The notes below the pieces were generated by a model. That model had not been told where the DNA came from, made no database searches, and saw only the letters and a list, made by a program, of their open reading frames with translations. The translations under genes and the position numbers were made by a program. A stretch of 64,000 nucleotides of DNA from Dromiciops gliroides (taxonomy: Eukaryota > Chordata > Mammalia > Microbiotheria > Microbiotheriidae): assembly GCF_019393635.1 (NCBI RefSeq), contig NC_057862.1, positions 268,350,441 to 268,414,440 on the forward strand, written 5' to 3'. Shown one piece after another: positions 1-48,570 of this stretch; the stretch's first letter is position 1, and each line of letters starts with the position of its first letter.

Positions 1-60
1 TTGTATTCCCAGTGCCTGGCACATAGTAAATGTTTAATAAATTCTTTCATTCATTCACAA
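1..60 (+). repeat. L2 3' end
   Basis: The phrase CAGTGCCTGGCACATAGTAA followed by TTTAATAAAT and a TTCATTCATTCA tail is the typical 3' end of an L2 LINE, cut by the window edge. Confidence 0.75.
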
Positions 61-84
61 TCACTCAAAGGAGATTAAGAATTA

Positions 85-380
85 CTGAGACATTCAGTAA
101 GCATTTTTTGAGGACCTACCAGGGCTAAGCACTGAAGGTACAAGTATTAAAAAAAGATCCTAAGTTGTTTACATTCAATAGGTAGAAATGACCTATACTT
201 CTGGGAGATTGGGAAACACTACTGTGGGAAAGGCCTCTTGTAGGAACCTTGAAGGAAGATGAGGAGGGCATAGGTAACAACCTATGCAATGTTATGGATA
301 CAGGAGATGGAATATGGCAAGCAGCTAATAAGGTATGGACTATAATAAGGATTGGACTATAGGGAGAGTTTGTGTGAAAT
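85..380 (-). repeat. L2 fragment, antisense
   Basis: It opens with a diverged reverse complement of the L2 3' end (AAGCATTTTTTGAGGACCTACCAGGGCTAAGCACTG at low identity) and continues with traces of the region that in other copies reads as CTTGAAGGAAG. Diverged and patchy. Confidence 0.5.
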
Positions 381-529
381 CAGTTGAGAAGGGAAAGAAC
401 TCACATTTTTAAAAAATTTGTTTTAAAAAAAAACCCCATGCACTTTTTAGTATAACCTTCCTCTTTTCAGAGAGCCAGATGGCTCTTATGTGGCCTTTAT
501 AACAATGGATTTCTAAAAAAAGATTTCCA

Positions 530-1115
530 ACCTCTTCAAAGCTTGGTCATTATCATTTCACATCATTCAGCTTTGATTGATTTGTTGTTGTAGTCATGGT
601 GTGTAGTATTATCCTGGTTCTGGCTGCTTCATTTGCATCAGTTCTTATATCTTCCCATGCTTCTCTGTTTTATACTCACCATTTCTTACAGCATGGTAGT
701 ATTCCATTACATTGATGTACCACAGCTTGTTTAGCCATTCCCCATTTGAAGGTCTTCTACTTTATTTTTTTATTCTTTCATACAACAAAAAATACTGCTA
801 TACTTTGGTATATATGGATGGGACCTTTTTGTCATTGACTTCCTTAGGTATATACCTAGCAGTGGGATATGGGTCAAAAATGGCACTATAGTCACTTTCT
901 TCACATAATCCCATATTGCTTTCCAGAATAGTATTCACAACTTTACCAAAAGTGTATCACTGTGTCTGTCTTTCTACAATCTCTCCAACACCAACTTCCC
1001 ACCTTTTGTCATCCTTGGCAGTTTGGATATGAGGTGAAACCTCAAAGTTATTTTGATTTGCATTTGTCTTAGAAGTGATTTTGAGCAATTGTTTATTTAT
1101 ATTTGTACAGTTAGC
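530..1115 (-). repeat. L1 3' region (ORF2 C-terminus), antisense, old
   Basis: The reverse complement encodes diverged L1 ORF2 C-terminal sequence: the segments around CAGCATGGTAGTATTCCATTAC and ACCACAGCTTGTTTAGCCATTCC (about 690-745) correspond to the ORF2 MEYN and LNKLWY stretches seen better preserved at 24480-24840. 5' truncated and strongly diverged. Confidence 0.7.
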
Positions 1116-1194
1116 CATTGGGAAATAATTTTTATTGATGTTAGTTTCCTAAATGTCCAGAATAGCTGATCTTTACCAAAGATGATTGATGGAA

Positions 1195-1570
1195 GGATTA
1201 TTATTTCCCCAATCAACAACTTAACTTCTTAGCCTGGTTATATTAAATGTACCTCATCCTTCTCTACTCCAAGCTATCTACTACACAGCTACCAAAGTGA
1301 TTATCCTCAAGCACAGAAATGACCCTGGCACTCCCACATTTAGTAAACTCCAGTGGATCTCTATGCCCTTAGGATAAAGTAGAAATCCTTTTTTTTAAAT
1401 CCTTTTGAAGGCCTTTCACAGTCTTTCCAGAGTCATTGAATATTACTCTTCCTTTCACATTCTGCTATCCAACCAAACTGATCTCTCTGTTCCTCATGCC
1501 CTTCTACACAAAATCCTTGAACAGATATGCCATCAAGCAAAATACATCCCAACATTGGGCATGTCCAAAA
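1195..1570 (+). repeat. L2 fragment, sense
   Basis: Pyrimidine-rich L2-like sequence with CTCCAGTGGATCTCTATGCC, AGGCCTTTCACAGTC and TCCAACCAAACTGATCTCTC in L2 order. No coding function. Confidence 0.6.
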
Positions 1571-1634
1571 ATATGTTTCATTTTCTTATCCTGACCTCCC
1601 TGTCAGATGTCTTAAGAATAGTTGTTGGCCATTG

Positions 1635-1765
1635 CATTGATTATAGTCCTTAAGACTTCCAAAGTTTGTCTTTACAGTGTTGCTGTTATTGTATAAATTG
1701 TGCTCCAGGTTCTGCTTACTTCATTGTGCATCAGTTCATACAATTCTTCCCAGGTTTCTCTGGGT
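1635..1765 (-). repeat. L1 ORF2 C-terminal scrap, antisense
   Basis: GTGCTCCAGGTTCTGCTTACTTCATT and CAGTTCATACAATTCTTCCCAGG match the antisense L1 3' segment found at 24520-24580. It sits between two L2 pieces, so it was probably inserted into an L2. Confidence 0.5.
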
Positions 1766-1782
1766 TTCTCTGAAATGATCTC

Positions 1783-2240
1783 TTTCTGGAGAGAGCACTA
1801 GCAGTTGAAGTGAGATCAGGAAAGGCTACACGACCTATTTAGCTTGAAGGAGAAATGGGCTTCTGTGAAGTGGTGAAGGGAATATGTATTCCAGGCATGA
1901 GTATGAAAAGAAATAAATGGGAGATGATGTATCTTGTTTGAGGAACAGAGGGAAAGCCAATTTGGCTGGATTATATAGTATACAGTAAGGTTGGAGCAGT
2001 GATAGGTTCAGAAGGGATTTAAAAAACTAAACAGAAATTTCTGCTTTATCCTAGAGGCATTGGTCAGTGAAATTGTTTAAATAGAGGACTGACATGGTCA
2101 GATTTGTATGTTAGGAAATCACTTTGGCAGCTGTGTGGAGCATGGCCTGGAATAGGGAGAGATTTGAGGCAGACACCAAATTTGGAGTCTCTTGCAGTAA
2201 TGTAGACCAGAAGAGATGAGGGAGGACTTGCACTTGCATT
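1783..2240 (-). repeat. L2 fragment, antisense
   Basis: It contains TATTCCAGGCATGAG, GAGGACTGACATGGTCAGA and GGAAATCACTTTGGCAGCTG in the order expected for the reverse complement of L2 upstream of its 3' end. Confidence 0.65.
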
Positions 2241-2829
2241 TGTAGTATATAATAAGTAACAAAAAGTAACAATAACAACACTAAGAAGTTGTTGTTAATA
2301 ATGATGATGATGATAAAAATTTGATTTATCACAGCATCACTTCGACAGGTAGGTATTCATATATTAGTAGCAACTGAAACCATGACATCAATTGTAATCA
2401 GAATAAGACACTGACTGATGCAAAGACAAACCACCAGGACAATTTAGCTCTTTTAGAATATAGAATGACCTGTTTATGACATGATTTCTAAGACAGCTAA
2501 TTGTGGTGTCACAAACAGTGTTGTGACAAGGTAACTAGGGAAGAAATCTATCTCTCCCATTTACTTGCAAGCAGAGTAGTTACATAAACAATAATAGTTT
2601 AGTAATGGAGATGGTCAAGTAACAATGTTTCACTCATTTCCTATGAAGTAGCCACTCTTTCAAGTTGCTGCCATGAATGTATTATAACTTCATGGTAAGT
2701 AGAGGCTTATAAACTCAGATCTAAAAAAAATAGTCTATGACTTAGTCTCCTTTTTCTTCATTATTAGAAATTCCTTTAGTTTTCTTCATGTTGTTCACAG
2801 CACTTAAATTACATTTACAAGAAAGTAAG
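2241..2829. other. No recognisable feature
   Basis: AT-rich sequence with a short GATGATGAT run at 2300-2312. I see no repeat or gene signal. Confidence 0.5.
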
Positions 2830-3005
2830 ACAGTGTGGTATAGATTTGAAGTTATAGGGCCAGTATTTAACTACCAGTTGTGTGACCTTTGGGCAAGTCA
2901 GTTAACCTTTCCAGGCCTCAATAGCTTCATCTTTGAAATGATAGGGTTGGATTACTTGACCAATAAGCTCCCTTCCCAAGTCTCACTCTATGATTCTCTT
3001 ATTTG
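2830..3005 (+). repeat. MIR/THER-type SINE
   Basis: ACCAGTTGTGTGACCTTTGGGCAAGTCA, CCAGGCCTCAATAGCTTCATCTTTGAAATGA and TGATTCTCTTATT follow the MIR core and 3' region in order. Old and diverged. Confidence 0.75.
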
Positions 3006-3029
3006 GAAATAACTCAGTTATGTATGCTT

Positions 3030-3112
3030 GCATTGTCTTTATATCCCCAGCTCCTAGCACAGTGTCTGGTATATAGAAAGTATTTTACAAAATGCTTATT
3101 GCATCTTTTTAA
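3030..3112 (+). repeat. L2 3' end scrap
   Basis: TATCCCCAGCTCCTAGCACAGTG followed by TCTGGTATATAGAAAG is an L2-type 3' terminus. Confidence 0.6.
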
Positions 3113-3233
3113 ATGCCTTTCTTGTCTAGATTATTTTATTCACTCTCTCCTAGAGGTGCTTTTTACTTTCTTTCCTCTATATTTTTTCTCATTCTTTTTT
3201 ACTCTACTGGAATACTTTTTTCCATTTCATCTT

Positions 3234-3382
3234 TGGGGGGGGGGAGTGGGGCAATGAGGGTTAAGTGACTTGCCCAAGGTCACACAGCTAGTAAGTGTCA
3301 AGTGTCTGAGGTCACATTTGAACTCAAGTCCTCCTGAATCCAGGACTGGTGCTTTATCCACTGCACCACCTAGCTGCCCCCT
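3234..3382 (-). repeat. WSINE1-like SINE (reference description)
   Basis: A tRNA-derived SINE of about 150 bp in antisense. Read on the minus strand the family begins GGGGCAGCTAGGTGGC, has an A-box-like head, a B-box-like GTTCAAAT, then CTGTGTGACCCTGGGCAAGT and ends in an A-rich tail. This copy has target-site duplications CCATTTCATCTT at 3222-3233 and 3383-3394. The L1-type A-tail and duplication lengths suggest L1-driven mobilisation. The family name is my best match, not a database result. Confidence 0.9.
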
Positions 3383-3599
3383 CCATTTCATCTTAAGCAG
3401 CCAAATTTCTAGCTAGGTATTCAGAAAGATTTCCCCCCCAAAATCCCATTTAAAATTTACTAAACAAGTCTAAGAACATAAATTACTTGGTAGACAAAAC
3501 ATCAGTATTTGATAAGAATTACTGGGAAAACTAGAAATTAGGTTTAGAACACAATAATATACTATGACAATAAGCTCAAATGTTAACAATAATAGACCA

Positions 3600-4980
3600 T
3601 AACAAGCTCACAATGGATGTAATCTGAATATTAAAGGCTAAAGTATAAAAGAAAAATGAGAAGAATATAATCAAAATAACGAGTTAATTTTTTTATAATG
3701 GTAGATAGAAGAATTCTTAACCAAACAAATGATAGAGGCAGACAGAAGAATAATTTTGATTACATGAAATTTTGCACAATAAAATTAACACAACTTAGGA
3801 TAAGAACTAAAGAAGTCAATTGGGAGAAAAGTCTTTGCATCAAAAATATCTGATAAGTATCTGATGGAGGTTGATTGCATCTGTGATTTCATTGTTATGG
3901 GAAACTGTAGGATGAAGAATCTCCTTATACCAATATAGTAGGTCAGTACCTTCTCTGCAATTTAGATCCACAGTTCTTAGGAAATTAATATTAGAAGCTG
4001 TTCCCCAATGGATAAATGGTCAAAGGATATGAACAAATAATTTTCACCCCAGAAAATTGTCAAAGATGACAAAAGATAGGGGGATAGTATTGGAGAGATT
4101 GTGGGGGAAGGGATAACACTAATAATTTGGTGAAGCCATGAATTGATACAACTGTTCCAGAGAGCAATTTGGAATTATGTAAAGAAAATGACTACAAGAT
4201 GTCAATGGCCAAAAAAGGTCCCATCTCTATACAGTACCTAAAAGTGTTTATAGTAACGTTTTTGTAGTAGCAAAGAACTAGAAACAAAATTGAAGTTCAT
4301 TAGTTGAGAAATGTCTCAACAAATTGTGGTTACATGTATGTAATGAAATATTGTTTTAAGAAATGATGATTATGCATAATAGCATAGGAAGACATGAGCT
4401 GATACAAAGTAAGATAAGCAGAAGCAGGAAGAATACACACCAAATACAACATCATAAATGGAAATATCAATCAAAACTGAATGCTATGAAACAATGAAAG
4501 TCAGGCTTGTCCCCAAAAAGGAGATAAGCGAAAATTACCTTCCCACATTGCAGAGACTATAGATATGGTTCATTACATGTAATGTCAGACTTTTTTGATA
4601 TGCCCTGATTAGTTTTGTCCATAAGGACTGGCTCTCTGGAAAGGTAAAGAGATACAATAGGAAATATAGGTGAAATAATATCAAAAGATGTCAAGAATTT
4701 ATTTTTTAAAAACTCATCTCGGGGCAGCTAGATGGCGCAGTTGGATAGAGCACTGGCCCTGGAGTCAGGAGTACCAGAGTTCAAATCTGGCCTCAGATAC
4801 TTAACACTTACTAGTTGTGTGACCCTGGGGAAGTCACTTAACCCCAATTGCCTCACTAAAAACAACAATAACAACAACAACAACAGCAAAAAAACCCCAA
4901 AAGCTTGTTTCATAATGGCCTTGTCCACCGTTCACTGACTGCTAATTTTCCTTTTAAAATGAGGACAGTATGAAATCACT
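3600..4980 (+). repeat. L1 ORF2 3' part and 3' UTR, old, split by a SINE
   Basis: Degenerate ORF2 C-terminal sequence (CCAATGGATAAATGGTCAAAGGATATGAA at 4003-4031; CCAGAGAGCAATTTGGAATTATG at 4156-4178) is followed by the tail segment with GGCTCTCTGG (about 4630). A WSINE1-like copy interrupts it at 4721. Confidence 0.8.
4721..4893 (+). repeat. WSINE1-like SINE
   Basis: Full-length sense copy inserted in an old L1 tail, with a long AAC-rich 3' tail (4860-4893). Open frames across it on both strands are repeat-derived. Confidence 0.9.
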
Positions 4981-5039
4981 TTTTATCTCATTAGAGGAGC
5001 AATAAGGTTCCTCTCTCCCCACCAAAGGGTAATTTAGAA

Positions 5040-5285
5040 TCAGAATGTTAGAGCTCAAAGAGACCTTTAGAAAGCATCAGATTAGTAGGTATAGATAGTA
5101 TATCTAGCTGGCAGATAGAACAAGTAAGGGAATAGGTCAATAGTAATCTGTTAAATTTTTGTTGGTTCAAAGTATTTATAGTTAGTCTATAAGGCTGTGC
5201 AGTGGAAACTGTAGGAGAACTGGGACTTGAACTCAGGTTTTCTAATACCCCAGCCAGGACTTTTGCTACAACACCAGGCCTATGT
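5040..5285. repeat. Ancient MIR/L3-related repeat
   Basis: It opens GAATCAGAATGTTAGAGCTCAAAGAGACC and ends with GGGACTTGAACTCAGGTTTTC. The same layout is seen better at 9770-9975 and 57605-57810. The exact family is uncertain. Confidence 0.5.
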
Positions 5286-5539
5286 CCTTTGTCTTTGTGG
5301 TTGAAACCACAGAATTGTTTTCTCTGACTTTTCTCTAAGGTAGGAGGCTACAGAATACTGTCAGAAGCCTTATCCTTTGGTTTCTCACTTCCATATACTG
5401 TACTTGAATGATGAAATAACAACATGGTCCCTGTTTAGAATATCTTGTCATTAGTCTTTTCAAAGTGTTTCATGTTTATTTTGTCCTTGTAAAAACTTTA
5501 TGAGGGACAAACAAGTAGGCTATAGGAAGGGATCTAGCT

Positions 5540-5695
5540 TCTGATTTTTTGACTGCTTTGTAGCTAACTTGCTCTATGAACACGGACAATCCACTCCCCT
5601 TCTGTGGGTTTTCAGCTTCCCCATCTGTATAATGTAGGTTTGGACCTCATTTTTATAGGTGTTTTAAGATCCTTTTCCCAACTCTGACAGTTTAC
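5540..5695 (+). repeat. MIR/THER-type SINE
   Basis: CTTCCCCATCTGTATAATGTAGGTTTGGACCTC and the end AACTCTGACAG follow the MIR 3' half. The head is poorly kept. Confidence 0.6.
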
Positions 5696-6597
5696 CTTCA
5701 TATATAATATTTATAATATATAATCATATTATATAAATATATAAAATATAAATTTATTGTTCATGTGTGAATAAATAGAATATATATTATACAAACATAT
5801 TACATAAATATATATTCATATGTAATAATATTCATTTAATAACTTAAACCCAGAAAATTTGACTTTTCCAAAATCTTAGTTAACTAGTGACATACCTGGG
5901 ACTAGGGAGAGCAAGCATCCTCTTCTTAAAATCACTGGCAAAAAAACCCAGAAAGGCCCTAGGCAAGGGAAGCTAACAAGTAAGATTCAAGAGGTGATAG
6001 GGGTGTCATGCTAGGCCCATGAGATAACTGCTTCTACTTGGGCAAGTGTGTGTGTTTTGAAGAAGAATTTCTGAGGAACAAGAAAAAGAGTTGACCATTT
6101 AAATGACTATTAGATAAGTTATCATTAAGTTAGAAAGACCAGAATTTTAAAATAGCTTGAATGCCCAAGGTGTATCAATTTTAGGAGTACTTTTTTTTGC
6201 GTGTCCATATAGCAGAGAAAATAGAGTAGGATGAAAATTTTAATTTCAAAGTAAAATTATACATGTAATTATAAATATTATATAAATTTATGTTATGGTA
6301 CTAATTTTATATGTTATAATATAGTAATGTGTTGAATGTGTTTATATACATACAAAGCAATAACTATAAGTATACACACACACACACACACACACGCATG
6401 CATACATGCATACATATACAGTGTCATTTGATGCACTTAGTTTTTCTGGTGCAGTAGACGCCATGCTCAGTGAGTTGGCAGTGATTTGAGGAGGCCTAAG
6501 GAATTGCAGATGAAAATGCTAAAAGTTTAAAATTGATGCAAGACATACCATTCAGATAAACTTAACAGCAGTAGATATTAAATGTAGTCTGATTATT
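5696..6597. repeat. AT-rich stretch with (CA)n
   Basis: Two AT-rich low-complexity patches (5700-5830 and 6240-6330) and a (CA)n microsatellite at about 6374-6395. Nothing coding is seen. Confidence 0.7.
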
Positions 6598-6737
6598 ATT
6601 TTTTTTTTTGTGGGGCAGTGAGCCACTTAAGACTTGCCCAGGGTCACACAGCTAGTTGTCAAAGTGTCTGAGATTTGAACTCAGGTCCTCCTGAATGCAG
6701 GGCTGGTGCTTTATCTACTGTGCCACCTAGCTGCCCC
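6598..6737 (-). repeat. WSINE1-like SINE
   Basis: Antisense copy with a small deletion near the B-box side (CTAGTTGTCAAAGTG). Its T-rich end is at 6598-6610. Confidence 0.85.
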
Positions 6738-6754
6738 CAGGATGACTATTTTTT

Positions 6755-6855
6755 TGATCAATGGGTCAATAAACATCTATTAAGCGCATTTATTAAGTAC
6801 CTGGTACTGTGCTAAGTGCTGAGATACAAATATGAGGAAAAAAGGACAGTTTCTG
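6755..6855 (-). repeat. L2 3' end, antisense
   Basis: AACATCTATTAAGCGCATTTATTAAGTACCTGGTACTGTGCTAAGTGCTGAGATACAAA is the reverse complement of the L2 3' terminus. Confidence 0.75.
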
Positions 6856-7361
6856 CTGGAATTTGAAAAGGGTGGATAGGGAAAGGGAAGTGAAGTTGGT
6901 GGGTGAATGTGGTGTAGGGGGCTCGATGGCTTCCAGATTAGAGCAGCCCGAAGCCAAATGAAGAAATGGCTAACATGGGGGCAGAGGTGAGGGTTGGGAG
7001 CAGTTCACTTGTTTTAGTCAGGTCTAATTCATATTGGGAAGTTATGGGGCTCCTTAAATGGAGTGTGGGGGAGGAGCTCTTCAATCCATTTTCCATTCAG
7101 AGAGATCCCAAGGTAGAGAGTACTGCTGAGGTATGAGTACCAGGGTTGTTGATTTGATCTTAAAGGATGATGAAATGTTTCTCTGGGCATGATGAAGTCC
7201 AAAGTAGTGCAGCCAGATGGGAAAAAAAGAAATTCTCACTACCCAAAAGATTAACAAATTATTCATGGAAAGAGTGTTCCAGAGACATCTGTAACCTTCT
7301 CCTTTTCTTACCTTCCTAGCTGGAAACTATAACCTGACTGCCATCTTTCTTCTCTACATAT
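6856..7361. other. No recognisable feature
   Basis: Moderately GC-rich unique-looking sequence. I see no exon signals or known repeat. Confidence 0.5.
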
Positions 7362-7375
7362 ATTATAAAAGGCCT

Positions 7376-7692
7376 GTAACATGTATAACCTATTTCACAT
7401 TGCTTGCCTTCTCAATGAAAGGGATGGGGAGGGAGGGAAAGAATTTGGAACTCATTTCAAAAATGAAATGTTAGGGCAGCTAGGTGGTGCAGTGGATGGA
7501 GCACCGGTCCTGGATTCAGGAGTACCTGAGTTCAAATCCGGCCTCAGACACTTAACACTTAGTAGCTGTGTGACCCTGGGCAAGTCACTTAACCCTCATT
7601 GCCCTGCCAAAAAAGAAAAAACAAACAAAAAAGAATGTTAAAAATTGTTTTTTCAAGTAATTGGGGGAAAATAAAATAAGTAAATTTTAAAA
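7376..7692 (+). repeat. L1 3' UTR, 5'-truncated, with SINE inside
   Basis: Only the last part of an L1 (TGCTTGCCTTCTCAATG to AAATAAAATAAGTAAAT). Target-site duplication ATTATAAAAGGCCT lies at 7362-7375 and 7693-7706. A WSINE1-like copy occupies 7474-7632. Confidence 0.85.
7474..7632 (+). repeat. WSINE1-like SINE
   Basis: Sense copy inserted in the L1 3' UTR and flanked by ATGTTA-type repeats. It must be younger than that L1. Confidence 0.9.
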
Positions 7693-8190
7693 ATTATAAA
7701 AGGCCTATAATGTGAAGTTTTCAGTATTTATTTGTTCCTAGTGGCTAGAAGTATTCCACTGGATTCATTCTAAATAGACTCTGGATTGCTCTTCCCTCTC
7801 TCTCTTCTCAACCTCCTAGAACCATGAAACTCTGACAGTTGCCAAAATGGCAAAAGGGAGAGCAAGGATGGTTTTGATTTGAATTGAAAGAAGCTGGAGA
7901 AAAATTGATAGTACTTGGCTTCTCATCTACTTAGTATATGGTTCAGGCAAAATGAACAAACTTTTGTTTCAGTCACTTTGAAAAGTACTCAGATTTGATC
8001 TTTATAAAAGTGGATAAGTAACTGTAGATGTCTCAGGATGTTGTTTTGAAGTGTGAAGGGAAATACAAGCCTACATTTAATTTCTACAATTATATGGACC
8101 ACAGGTGTGTGTTTTCTGAAGCCAATAAGATAATGCTTCAATCAGTCATTAATGAGGTGAATTGTAGATCCTATTGTCAAGATAATGGAA

Positions 8191-8670
8191 TGTGATAGAT
8201 GAGATTTGGCAGATACTCTGGAGCCCACCTGAGTGGATTACTGGATGATTTGACTGGATTACTAATTGACTAGATAGATTCTAAGCACATCTGGCTGATA
8301 CTTGAGAGTACTTAAGAAAGCATGGTTTTCAGAATCTAAAAAACTTTGAACTTCTGGCCCAGTCAACCAACCAGCTTGAAGAACCTCCCATTTCTGGGAG
8401 GGGACAGGAAGGAGGAAGGAGAGTCTGCTCAGAGAGCTCTGTCTCTTTTGGTTCCTGACTTCACCATGGTGGAGGAGAGAGAGAGATTCCAGAAGACTTC
8501 ATAGGGAAATTGAGGAAAGATAGGCTGTAGGAATTCTGTTCTCAATCTTTCTCTTTCTATCTTTCAGTAAACCCTTAAAAACCTAAACTCGTTTTATCAG
8601 TGCTTTTTGTCAGTTTCCCCCAAAACTGGGGGAACAGATTAGAACCCACATTTAGAATTTTAAATTACAC
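8191..8670 (+). mobile_element. LTR-like fossil (solo)
   Basis: It begins TGTGATAGATGAG and shares GATTTGGCAGATACTC with the opposite-strand LTR ending at 9526. It ends near AATTACA at about 8669. No internal retroviral region follows, so it is read as a solo LTR. No clear target duplication was found; the family is not assigned. Confidence 0.5.
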
Positions 8671-9026
8671 ACTATGAACATTAATAATTGTCTGTTGCAA
8701 ATTGTAACTTATCATGTTTTTTTCTATCTCAAAAAAAAAAAGATTGAATATAACAGATCCAGAGTGTATTTGAATAAAATTTGACTATAAATGAAAGTAA
8801 AATGTAAATTCTACTCTTTGGGGAAAAAAATAAATAAAAGGCTTTTCTTGGTATATAAGTTCAATGTCAGAACAGCAACCTCAAAACTTCTTTGTCAATC
8901 ATGCTAAGTAAATAAAGAATTGTCAGTATGGTGAGTGAAATAACAGAAAGAATATGAGCTAACAAGTGTTGACTATAGAATTGTCAGGAACAATAAATGC
9001 TATAGGTAATTTTTTTTTTAATAACT

Positions 9027-9526
9027 GTGTACTGTGATGTTTAATCTAAATGTGTTGCCTTAAATTAGAAGCTTTAGCACCAGTCTTTGGGCATTAAGCA
9101 TTTATTAAAGCATACTAGGTATTAGAAAAAAGAGAACACATGGAGTTTAAAAAAAGACCTATCTAGCCTAGAGTTCCAGCCTGGTCTGGTTTTTCCTCAA
9201 GTCCTCCGCCATGAGCCTGCTTCAACCACGAACTGCTCTCAAACTGAGTGTGGAAGCTTTTTATAGGTCCGGAGCAGAGGCGGTCCTTACACATTGCTTC
9301 AAGCTGATTGGTAGGCATCATCCAAATCCATTGGTTCACTGGACTTGAAGGTGGCCTCATGTTGAGTTCAAAGTTCTTAGCTTCTGAAAAACAATACCTT
9401 CTTAAGGGACAGCTAGGTGTGGTTACAATCTAATTAACTTGAAGTAGGCTAATCAGCAAAGTCAATCAGTTTAGATTAATCTCCTGGTGGGTCTTTGAGT
9501 ATCTGCCAAATCCCATTATTTTCTCA
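9027..9526 (-). mobile_element. LTR-like fossil (solo), antisense
   Basis: Read on the minus strand it begins TGAGAAAATAATGGGATTTGG, has a TATA-like CTATAAAAAG (9257-9266) and an AATAAA (about 9101-9106), and ends near 9027. This is LTR architecture with no internal region. It is related to, but diverged from, the + strand copy at 8191. Confidence 0.55.
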
Positions 9527-9769
9527 AAGTACTTTTGCTAGGTTTGTGTGTCTTGTTATTGTTGTTGTTTTTTACAGTAACTTTTCTGACAGTGGCAAGT
9601 AAAATCAAGAATAAATACTTTTTCGGTATGATAGGATAAAATATATCTTATGTTCTAGAACCTATTTCTTTTTTGCAAGGTGTAACAAAGAGATTCTTGA
9701 TTAGGCACTAATAATTTCTTTATTGCTTTATTTTTTTCCTCCTTGAAGTGATCTCTTCAAAATTATAAA

Positions 9770-9975
9770 ACCATAGATTTAGAGCTAGAAAGGATTTTAA
9801 CTACCATCAAGTCCAAATAGATGAAGAAATTTAAGGTCCAGAAAAGGTTAAGTAACTTGCCCGGGGGGAGGGGCCTCTCAGAGCTAATAATGTCTGAGGT
9901 GGGATTGTAGACTGAGGACTTCCTGATTCCAAGTCCAGCACTGGATGCACTGTACCAAGCTGCCTTTCTAGAATC
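9770..9975. repeat. Ancient MIR/L3-related repeat
   Basis: CATAGATTTAGAGCTAGAAAGGATTTTAACTACCATC, AAGTAACTTGCCC and TTCCAAGTCCAGCACTGGATGCACTGTACC follow the order of a widely spread ancient mammalian repeat. Confidence 0.65.
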
Positions 9976-10123
9976 ATATCTATTGCAATAACAAAAACAG
10001 CCTTACCAAATCCAGTTTTTATAATTATTGGAAAATGGCTATAAAATCCAAATTGAAATTGTATTATAATACTTCCTGTTTCAAAATTTTCTTTTTAATG
10101 TTTGTTTGTTTATTTGTTTTTAG

Positions 10124-48139
<38,016 letters not shown>

Positions 48140-48570
48140 AGAAGATTCCTTAAGATAAACTGACTCAGTTGGTGATACTCTTTGCTGAGATTTCAGATTT
48201 TTTCCTCCCTCCCCTTTTTGTAAGGCAAAAGAGGTATATTCTCCCTTCCCTTTTCTCTTCTTTCCCCTACTTTTTTTTTGAGGGGGTTGAAGAATATTTG
48301 GGACTTTGATCTCTTCAGACTTCTTTTCAGGCTTCTGAGTTTCTGGGATTTTCTGGAAATCACATATTTTTGCTTAAGAGAACAGCTGTCATTAATTTGT
48401 GTCTCAAAATTTCACTTGCTAGGTGAAACAAATCATGATGTAAAATTTAGTATTTAGTTTTTAGTTATTTGTCTCAAAAGGTAACCATTATATTTGTAAA
48501 CAGTCTAAGTCGATTGTTACATGATGTCGCAAGAAAAATCCTGTAAATAAACTTTAAAGTGGTTGTAATC
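48140..48570 (+). other. SRP54: SRP54 3' UTR
   Basis: Untranslated sequence from the stop codon to the expected cleavage site, about 430 nt. It has a pyrimidine-rich stretch at about 48200-48285. The end is inferred from the polyadenylation signal at 48546; no cDNA evidence is available here. Confidence 0.8.
48546..48551 (+). terminator. SRP54: SRP54 polyadenylation signal AATAAA
   Basis: A canonical AATAAA lies 407 nt after the stop codon and is followed within 30 nt by a G/T-rich stretch (48574-48600), the usual arrangement of a strong poly(A) site. Cleavage is expected near 48565-48575. Confidence 0.8.

Noticed and set aside
3234-3382. tRNA-like heads with A- and B-box-like motifs as tRNA genes
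   Set aside because: They belong to SINEs with A-rich tails and target duplications, and cannot fold as complete tRNAs.
4732-4938. Recurrent 60-110 codon open frames with the motif LGLSDLPRVTQLVSVKCLRPDLNSG or its partner PEFKSGLRHLTLTSCVTLGKS
   Set aside because: They are the two strands of the WSINE1-like SINE, repeated at every copy. They are not a protein family.
1-10123. A SRP54 first exon or promoter in the left 10 kb
   Set aside because: No CpG-rich stretch and no convincing exon with a donor was found. It is more likely beyond the left edge.
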